A stretch of 64,000 bases of DNA, from positions 1 to 64,000 of the forward strand of contig NZ_NESN01000002.1 in assembly GCF_003063455.1 (NCBI RefSeq), in the 5' to 3' direction. Positions 12,001-21,000 of the stretch are shown piece after piece. This stretch comes from Limnohabitans parvus II-B4 (GTDB lineage: Bacteria; Pseudomonadota; Gammaproteobacteria; Burkholderiales; Burkholderiaceae_C). Below the pieces are notes generated by a model, which worked only from the letters and a program-made list of their open reading frames with translations, was not told the DNA's origin and did no database searches. Made by a program: the position numbers and the translations under genes. Position 1 is the first letter of the stretch. Each line of letters starts with the position of its first letter.

Positions 12001-15000
12001 CAGTACCTGCACTGCCCCCCAAGGTGATGGCGCCTGAATCCGTGTGAATTTGTGGCCCGTTGAAGAAATTGATGCCCACACCGTGTGAATCACCGCGATT
12101 GTTCTTGCCACCAATCCCGTCTATCAATACCGTACCCGCACCACCCGTCTTGATGACGGTATTGGTCACGACATCGACTCCGATTGCATAGTCTGCTGCC
12201 GCTGAACTTACCCAATCAGCACCTTGCCAACCTCTGCCTCGAATGGCGACATTGCCATTGGCACTTGAACCCGATGCATCAATCGTGGTTTGATCCAACC
12301 ACAAACCACGGTAACGCTGACCAACTGCACCTTCTGCAGATCCCTCGGCGTAACCCGATCCATCTGTGCCGCCGCCCAGTGTGATGCTCCCGCCATAACT
12401 GCGCAAGGTCGCGCCAGTCATCAAAATGGCACCGCCTGCAGCACCATCGCTGTTACTGCTCAATACGATGTTGCCGCCTTGCGTGGAGATATCAACACCT
12501 GAAGAAGCCACGATGTCTTTGCTGGCAATGAGCCTAAGCTGATCGTTGGTGCTAACGGTCAAGTCGTTGGAGAGTTCGATTTTCCCGCCGAACACCGAAA
12601 TCGGCCCCGTCACCGAGAGGGCACTGCCCAGGGTGATGTTGGTGGTGTTGGTGGACTTGCCAATGGTCAAGCCGCTCAAGGTGGAGCCAAAGTTCCAACC
12701 CGAGGTGCTGAAGGCGCTGGTGAAACTGTTGGCAGCAGACTCGATGCGCAAGGCCCCGGTGCCCGCAATGGTCTTGCTGGTCGGGTTGGCTGCGTCGTTT
12801 TGCAGCACCAGCGTGCCCGCGTTGATGGTGGTCGTGCCGCTGTACGTGTTGCTAGCGGTCAGTGTCAGCGTGTTGCTGCCCATCTTGGTCAAGCTGCCAG
12901 TACCGCTGATGGCGTTGCCCATGGTCACGTTGTCTGAGCGGTGAATCCACACACTGGTGTTGTTGACAATCGCCCCGGCCAACGAGCCAGCAGCTGTGTT
13001 GTTACCCAAATAGAGGGCGCCCGTCGAAACCGTGGTGTTGCCCGTGAAAGAGTTGTTGGCCGTTAAAAACAGATTGGCTGCGCCCGTCTTGGTCAATGAA
13101 CCCGTGCCAGTCGCCATCACGCCAGCAATGGTCAAGTTGCCATCGGTTTGCGTCGTGAGGGCAAAGGCGCCTGTGAATGCGTTGCCCGCTGTGGGTGCGA
13201 TGGACAAGGTGCCAGCATCAACTTGAATTTCAGCAGCGGCCGCCAGGGTGATGTTGCCTGTGAGGGTGTTAGCCCCAGAGACGCTGCGGACTGCGCCGTT
13301 ATTGGACACGCCAGTGCCCGAAAGTGAGAGGGCATCGGCCAAGGTGATGCCGCCCGTCAACTCAAGCGCAGCTCCACCGCTGATTGTCGTACCGCCTGCC
13401 GATGAACCCAGTCCGTCAGAGTGGGTCACCCGCAGAACCCCGCCGGTGATGTTGGTCGCGCCAGAATAGGTGTTGGCACCCGACAAGATTTGGGTGCCAT
13501 TGCCGGACTTGGTCAGGCCCACAGCACCCGAAATCACGCCCGAATAGTCATGCGACCCTGTGGCGGGGTTGATCGTGATCGTGCCGCCTGTGGCAGAGAT
13601 GTTGTTGGACCCGAGCAAGCCCCCTGCTGTCAGCGTGACTGTGCCTGCGGTGATGCCGCTGACGCCACCGAAAGAGCCAATGGTCAGCGTGCCTGAATTG
13701 GAATAAGTGAGCGACCCGGTCCCCAAACTGGCTGTGATGGCGCTGATCGAGCCTGTGCCGGTGAGCGAATAGCTTTGGTTGGTGCCCAACAAGGCCAAAC
13801 CATAGGCCGTCATATTCCCAGTGATCTCGGGCGCCTTGGAGTGGATTTGGATGTAACCCGTCGAGGTGTTGGCCGTGATGTTGCCCAGCCACTTGATGCC
13901 TTTTGAGGGGCCAAACGCCGGGTTGGCCGCATCCGCCAGTGCATAAATCGGGTCAATCAGGCCGCCGGTGGTGTTGCTAGCTGCGTTGGCAAACAGCCCA
14001 TTGCCCGTAGATGCCGAGTTGATTTTGGCGCCCTGGAAAATAACCGAACCATTGGCCGCCGACACCGAAGACGCAGCAGAGTAAATGCCGTAGTCACTGG
14101 CCGCGTTGGTGGCCGGGGTGTAACCCGACATCGTGACATTGCCACCCGTGGAGGTGATGCCGCCAACGCTGAAATACAAGCCGTCCGATGACCTGGCGTA
14201 GCCCACAAGGTTGATGTCACCGGATGCCGTAATGGCGCCCTGCCATGCGTCCTGGCGGATGCCGTTCAGGCCACCCGCGCCAGAGATATAGATGGAACCG
14301 GCGCTCGCGACGATCGGCAAGCGGATGTAAGTGGCACCAAAACTGGTGTTGTTATTCAGGCCATCCATCACGATGTTGCCGGTATCGGACCGCACGCCCT
14401 GGGTGGTGGACCCCCCATCGACCACCGTCAAATACAGACCGATGCCTTGCATGGACACGCCTTTGAGCATGATGTCGCCTTTAGCGCGCAAGGTGTTGGT
14501 GGAGTTGTGGACGGTGATGCCGCCCGATGGTCCATCTATTCCGGTGCTGAAGTTGGCATAACCGGTCATCGTCAAATTGCCATTGAAACTGCGTATGACC
14601 TGCTGATAGCCCCACATCGCAACGCCATAGGCATTTCCTGCCGCGTTGTTCATGCCAGCAGACGCACCATTGGCACACACATTAATGTCACCGTAGGCCA
14701 AGACGGCTGTGTTGTCGCTGTTCATGCGGAAACCAGCCCCGCCGGCGTTAGAGCCCGTGGTGGTCGAGTTGATGGTGATGGAGCCCCCGGCCGTCGGCGC
14801 GGTGGTGCTGTTGCCCGCGACAATTCCGCCACCATTGACGTAGATGCCGTAGCCGCCACGGGCGGTGATGGAGATGTTGCCGCCCGTTGACTGGACAAAG
14901 CGACTGTTGTCCTGGTACCAGGCCCAATTTCCCGTGGTCGTGCTGGTGGCATTGATGGTGATGTCACCATTGGCTCTGAACAAACCCGTGCCATAGATGT

Positions 15001-18000
15001 AGGCGCCTTCAAGGGCACCGCGGGATGTGAGGTTGATGGTGCCGTTGGCCACCAGCGAACCATTGATGATCTGCGAACCGTATCCGTTGCTTGCTGTTGA
15101 ATTGATCGTGATATTGCCGCCGGATGTCGGCTCGGTGGTGCTGTTGCCAGCAACAATGCCTCCGCCAGCGATATAAAGCCCCCAACCGCCGTTGGTCGTG
15201 ATCGAGACATCGCCGCCAGTGGATTGAATGAGGCGACTGGAATCTAAGTAAAGCCCCCAGTCACTCGTCGATGTCGAGGTCGAAGCAATCGTGATGTTGC
15301 CATTCGCTCTGAACAAACCCGTGCCGTATATGGTTGCGCCCTCATCGCCTCCAGTGCTTGTGAAGTTGATGGTGGCGTTGGCCACCAAAGAACCTGCGAC
15401 GATTTGCGTTCCGTGACCGGTAACCCCTGTAGCATTGATCGTCAGGTTTCCGCCAGATGTGGGCGCACTGAAGTGGTTGCCCGCCACAATGGTGCCGTTG
15501 TCTTCAATATACAAGCCGCCATAGGAACCCCTGGCAGTAATGGCGATGTTTCCGCCAACAGACTGCATAGATGCACCAGAGTCCAATACCAAGCCCCAAG
15601 TTCCTGTATTGCCCGTAGTGTTGCCCGCCTGAATGGTGATGTCGCCATTGGATCTGATGATGCCCGCCGCCCCTTCGTGTCTGAAGCTGTGGTGTGTACT
15701 GGTATTGGCTGCTGTGATGTTGATTGCGCCATGGGCGATCACAGTCGAGCCATAAAGTTGCAATGCGTAGCTGCTGGTGCCGCTGGCATTGATGGTGATG
15801 GTACCGCCCGAGGTGGGGTTGGCCTCGCTGTTGGCAGCAATCAATTTGCCGTAAATATAGGCACCAGCTTGACCCGAGGCCGTGATGGCGATGTTGCCGG
15901 CCGTGGTCTGAAAGACCTTGTTAGTTTCAACATACATGCCCCAGTTATTGCCGCTGGTGCTGGTGCTGGTGATGGAGATATCGCCCACGGCACGGTTGAC
16001 TCCTGTGCCCCCAAAATACGATGCGCGCATCCCAGTGCTCGAGACGGTCGCGGTGATCGAACCGAAAGCCGTCATTGCGCCTGAGGCTTGTTGCAGACCG
16101 TAGCCGGAGGAGCCGGTGCCGTTGATGCTGATGCTGCCCCCCGAGGTGGGTGTGCTCGCGTTATTGGCGGCCACCAGGGAGGTGATATTCAGATAAACAC
16201 CACTCGAGCCCACACCCGTGACAGAAATGTTGCCCGCAGTGCTCTGAATGGTACCGCTGGACTCCAAGACCACGCCCCAATTGCGCGTCGCGTTCTGGCC
16301 GTTGATGGTGACGTCACCACCCGCGCTGATGGAGGCTGTGTCCACGACCCACACACCGTAATTGGCACTTCCGCCGACACCCGAAATATTCACCCTGCCC
16401 GTGGTGCTGACCGCGGTGCTTCCATGCAGGCGCACGCCGCTGAAAGAACCGGTCGAATTGCTGTTGCCGGTGATAGAGATGTCACCCGACCCTGTGGAAA
16501 TCGTGGTGCTGTTGACTCGAATGCCGTTCCAGACACCTGTCGCGATAGCCGTTAAGGTGATCGTTCCCGTGCCGGATGTGGTTACGCCACCCGAATTCTC
16601 AAAAAGAATACCGTCGCCAGTAGAACTGCCCGTGGGGTTACCCAGCCCGCGCATGGTGATGTTGCCACCCCCCGCTTGGATGTACTGGCTTGCACCTGTC
16701 AAGAAGATGCCGATGTTGGAGATACCTTGACTGGCAAACCCCGCAGTGCATGAGAAAGTTCCGGCACAACTCGATGTGGTGTCGTTGGTGCCGCCAGCCA
16801 GCACCACATGGCCGCCCCAGGTCGAAATGAAAGAACCAAAACGAATGCCCCCGGCGCTGCTGTTGTCCGTGTCTGAATAGGCGTAGACGCTGAGCGATTT
16901 CCCTGAGGAACCCGTGACACTGCTGCTGAAGGCGATGTCCTTGGAGGCCATCAAGGTCAGGCTGTTGCCATCGAGGTTGTTGGTGATGGCGCCTGAGATG
17001 GTGATGTCTCTGTTGGCCGCCATGGTTTGCAGCGTGGTCGCCCCACTCAGGCTGCTGGCTGCCACCGACAAAGACTGGTTGGTTCTGAGCGTCAGCGCGC
17101 TGTTGCTGATGACGATGTTTTGGATGCTGTTGCCGGCGTTGTTGGCCGTGAACGAGGCAGCGTTGGCAAAGGTGACCGTGTGGGTGCTAGCGCTCACCAC
17201 GCCGCTGAGCGTCATGGCGCCGGTGCCGCCCAAGGTCGAGTTGGCCGCTACCGTCACGGCGCCGCTGGCGGTCGCGGCATCGGCGTTGGAGTTGATCAGC
17301 ACGCCGGTGTTGCCAATGCCTGTACCGGTGATGTTGAGCGCGTTCGCCACGGTCCGGCCATTCAGGTCAATCACCGCACCTGACTGCACCGTCACCGCAC
17401 CAGTGCCCATGGCCCCGCTGGTCGTGGACACCGAATTCGCCCCTGCCCGGACCGTGCCTGCCGACACCGTCACGCCACCCGTGAAGGTGTTATCCCCGGA
17501 CAGGGTCAACACGCCACTGCCCTCTTTGGTGATGGCGCCACCGGTGCCGCTGATCACACCCGCGATTTCATGGCTGGTGTTGGTGCTCAGGGTGAGGCGG
17601 TTGGCCTGCAAATTGATGGCGCCTGTGGCCGTGATGGCCGAGCCCGACATGGTCACATTGCCCGTCAGGACGAGGTCTTCGGCATAAGTTTGTGCACCTG
17701 TGGTGGTCACTGAGGGGCCACTGAGCCGGAGCGATCCGCCGGTATTGGTGCTCAGGCTGGCTGCCGTGACAGCTGCGCCCAAAGTGGTGGTGCCTGTGCT
17801 GTTGAGCTGCAACGCGCCCAGGGTCTTGGTTTGGCCGACACCACCCGAGAAACCCACGGCACCCGCCCCCGCATTGACCGTCAAGGCTGCATTACCCGCA
17901 TAGCTTGAGGCCAGGTCACGCACCAAAAAGTTGCGGATGCCCCAGCCTTCGTCGGCCCAACCCGAGTTCAGGGTACTGTCAACCCTAAGGGTAGATGAAG

Positions 18001-21000
18001 AGAGGCTGGGCGTGTTGATCGAGACATTGAGCTTTTGCGATCGCCAGGTCTGGTCCGTGCGGGCGCTGCCAAAATCGCCAGACAAAACGCTGCCGCTGGG
18101 TGCCAGTGTGACGGCATACCCTGAAGCCACAGTAGTGGCGCTGGTGGGTGCGGTCAGTGTGGTGCTCTCGATAAGGCTATGTGAACCAATGACGCTAGCA
18201 CCCACACTGAATTGGATCAATTCGCCGTCCCAGCTTTCCAGGCGGTAAACGTCAAAGGTGATGTTTCGCCCAGCGCCTGAGAAATCGAGAGTTCGGGTAA
18301 CCGCCCCTCCGTTGGCAAAAGGTCCTATGACCGTGCCCCATTCCGCGTAGCCTGTGTCGTAGGCAGCCGTGGAGCTCCAGCCGCCCAAGCCCGCACCGAT
18401 AACGGTCTGACGCTGCACGGACGCTGCCGAATTGACAGTCCCCGTGACCGAGACCGCGCCCCCGCCTGTGTTGAGCGTCAGCGTGCCCGCAGAGCCGCCG
18501 TTCAACACGCCCAGTAGGACTTGGGTGTCTGTGTTGCTCACGTTGTTCAAGGTGATGGCGCCACCAGTGCCACCGCTGAGGCTGGTGTCAATCGTCTGGT
18601 TCGATGTGGCCTGGAAGCTGATGGTGTCGGCCGTGGCCGACAAGCTGCCACCGCCCGTCGTCACGTCGCCTTCCAAAGCAATAACGCCGCCGTACCGGGC
18701 CCCCGTCAAAGCCAAACTTAGCCGGCCTGTGGATGTGGCCGATACGGCGCCATTGAGGTAGATGTCGTCCCCCGCAGTCAAGGTCGCTGTGACGTTGGCG
18801 GCCCCGGTGTGGCGGATTGGCGCGTTGACAACGATGTCCTCTCTGGCCACCCAACTAGAGTTGGCGTTGGGCAAAACGACTTCGGATGCGCTCAGCAAGA
18901 AGCTGTCCAGCGCGTTGGTGGTGCCCACCGAGCCGCCCAGCGTGATGCTGCCGCCTGTGGCCGTGACCGACAAGTTTCGGGGCGTGCTGGCGGCATCGCT
19001 GTTGATGGCCCCCGAGAAGGTGACACCGCCACTGCCCGAGGTGATCGTTAAATTGTCAGCGCCAATGAACAGATTGCTGCTGATCGTGGCAGGACCAGAG
19101 AGGGTCAGATTGCTGCTGAGGGTGGTGTTGGTGGTGTTGGAGTTCAATGAGATGGCACCACCACCCGACACCACACTGAGCGCGCTGCCCGCCGCGCGCG
19201 TGGCGTTGGCCATGGAATGACGAAGAACCACGATGCCGTTTGCCCCATTCGGTGTTGTGGCGTAGGACTGCGCACCTCCACCGCCGCCTGAATTGGCTGT
19301 AGCGGCATCGATGGGCCGCCCACCCATTCCGTAGGTCACGCTGGTGCCTGTGATACTGGAGGCAAACCCTGCGCCTGCGACGGTGTTTTGGTTCCAACCA
19401 TCTTGGGCGTTTCCGGTAGCACCACCACCAGCACCTCCCCAGCCAGCGGTGCTGGTGGATCGACCCGATCCGCCACTGCGTTGGCTGCCAGAACCCCCTG
19501 CGCGAGTCGTAAAGATATTCCATCCGGCGCCGCCGCCGCCGCCGCCTGCGGCATAACCGGCCCCACCGGTGCCAGCGGTCGCATTGTTGACCCCCGTGTT
19601 ACCACCACTGCCACCGCCACCGACCAATATGGTGCCAAATGCCGAGTCCCCACCTTGGTTGCCTAGCGCGCCGCCCGATCCGACGAGCACACCCAGACTG
19701 GACTCGGTCAGTGAAAGGTTGACACCATCCGCGACACCGCCGCCGCCACCGCCGCCGCCAGTAGTCGAACCCCATACACTGGTTCCGCCGCCACCGCCGC
19801 CGCCCACAACCAGATAGTCAACGGCAGAGACGCCGTAGGGCCTGTAAAAAGCACTGTTGCCTGTTTGGGTGAATGAATAAAGTACGTGGTTACTGCCAGT
19901 GATACCGCTGATCGTTGCATTCATGCCTGTGAAGGATTTGCTCCTGTTCAGGCTCAAAATCGCATAGTCAGCCAAAGTGCCACTGAAGCCTGACACCACT
20001 CCACTGGTGAAGCCAATATTGCCACCACCTGAGTCGAACGTCACAGGGCTGGCGCTGAGGTTGGCCACTTGCAGATTACCGGTCACGCTGATGTTGGCGC
20101 CTGCAGTGGTCACGTTGCCTGCAAGGTTGGTGGTCCCTGCGGTGATGGTCACACCCTGACCAGCCGAGATGGTAGAACCCACGCCGGTGCTGTAGTTCAT
20201 ACCCATCACAAAGCTATTGGCGGATCCAGCAGTCACGCTGAAGGAGCCGGTGGTGCTTGCATTGCCCACCAGAGTCACCTCACCCGTGCCCTGCAGAGAA
20301 AGATTACCCCCTGCCGTAGACGTCAAGTCACCCGCCAGAAATAAATTGCCGCCTGTAATGGAAATGGGGCCAGCCACGCTGACCGAGCCATCGACAAATA
20401 TGTTGGCTGTGTTGTTGGGCTTCCCAATCGTCAGACTACTCAAGGTGGTGCCAAAGCTCAAACCCATTGTGCTGACTGCACTGGTGAAACTGTTGCCCAC
20501 CGACTCGATGGTGACGGCTCCTGAGGAGTTGAAGTTGTTGGTGCCCGCCACCCGAAGCCCGTCCGCACGCAACGTGATGTTGGCCGTGGATGAGGTAATG
20601 CTACTGCCGGCTTGCGAGCCAAAAACGTTGCCCCCCCAGAAATTCAGGTGCGCATTGTCGGTGCCCGACAGCGCGGCATTGTTGGCCACGACCAAGATGG
20701 GGCCGGAGGCCGACAGCAGCGAGACATTCCCCAAATCGATGGCATGGTCAAAGATGGTGCCGATACCCGCCGTACCTTCGATGATGATGCCGCCACCAGC
20801 CCCCGTTGCAGCAAGCGTGGTACCGCCAAGATTGACCGCCAAAGAACTGTGGGCGTTTGAACTGCCGGTATTTCCGACCAAGCGAATGGCGTCTGAAGCC
20901 GTGTTGGAGGATGTGATGGTGGACGTGGCTTCGATCGTGACGCCTTGGACGTTGGCGGTTCCTGTGCCAAATCCGACGCCCTCGATGTACACCTTTCCCG

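Larger units (their letters stand above)
10480..20530 (-). repeat. Dispersed adhesin module with SFTSAFSTSGW and LTIGK motifs
   Basis: A module of about 55-65 residues occurs at least four times inside the giant gene, near 20,340-20,530, 12,575-12,765, 11,610-11,770 and 10,480-10,620. It carries a stretch like SFTSAFSTSGW, then SLTIGKxxNTxxI, then a GPI...GG turn. The copies are diverged and not tandem. They divide the long central region into segments, each followed by an ordinary beta-strand-rich stretch. Confidence 0.75.
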
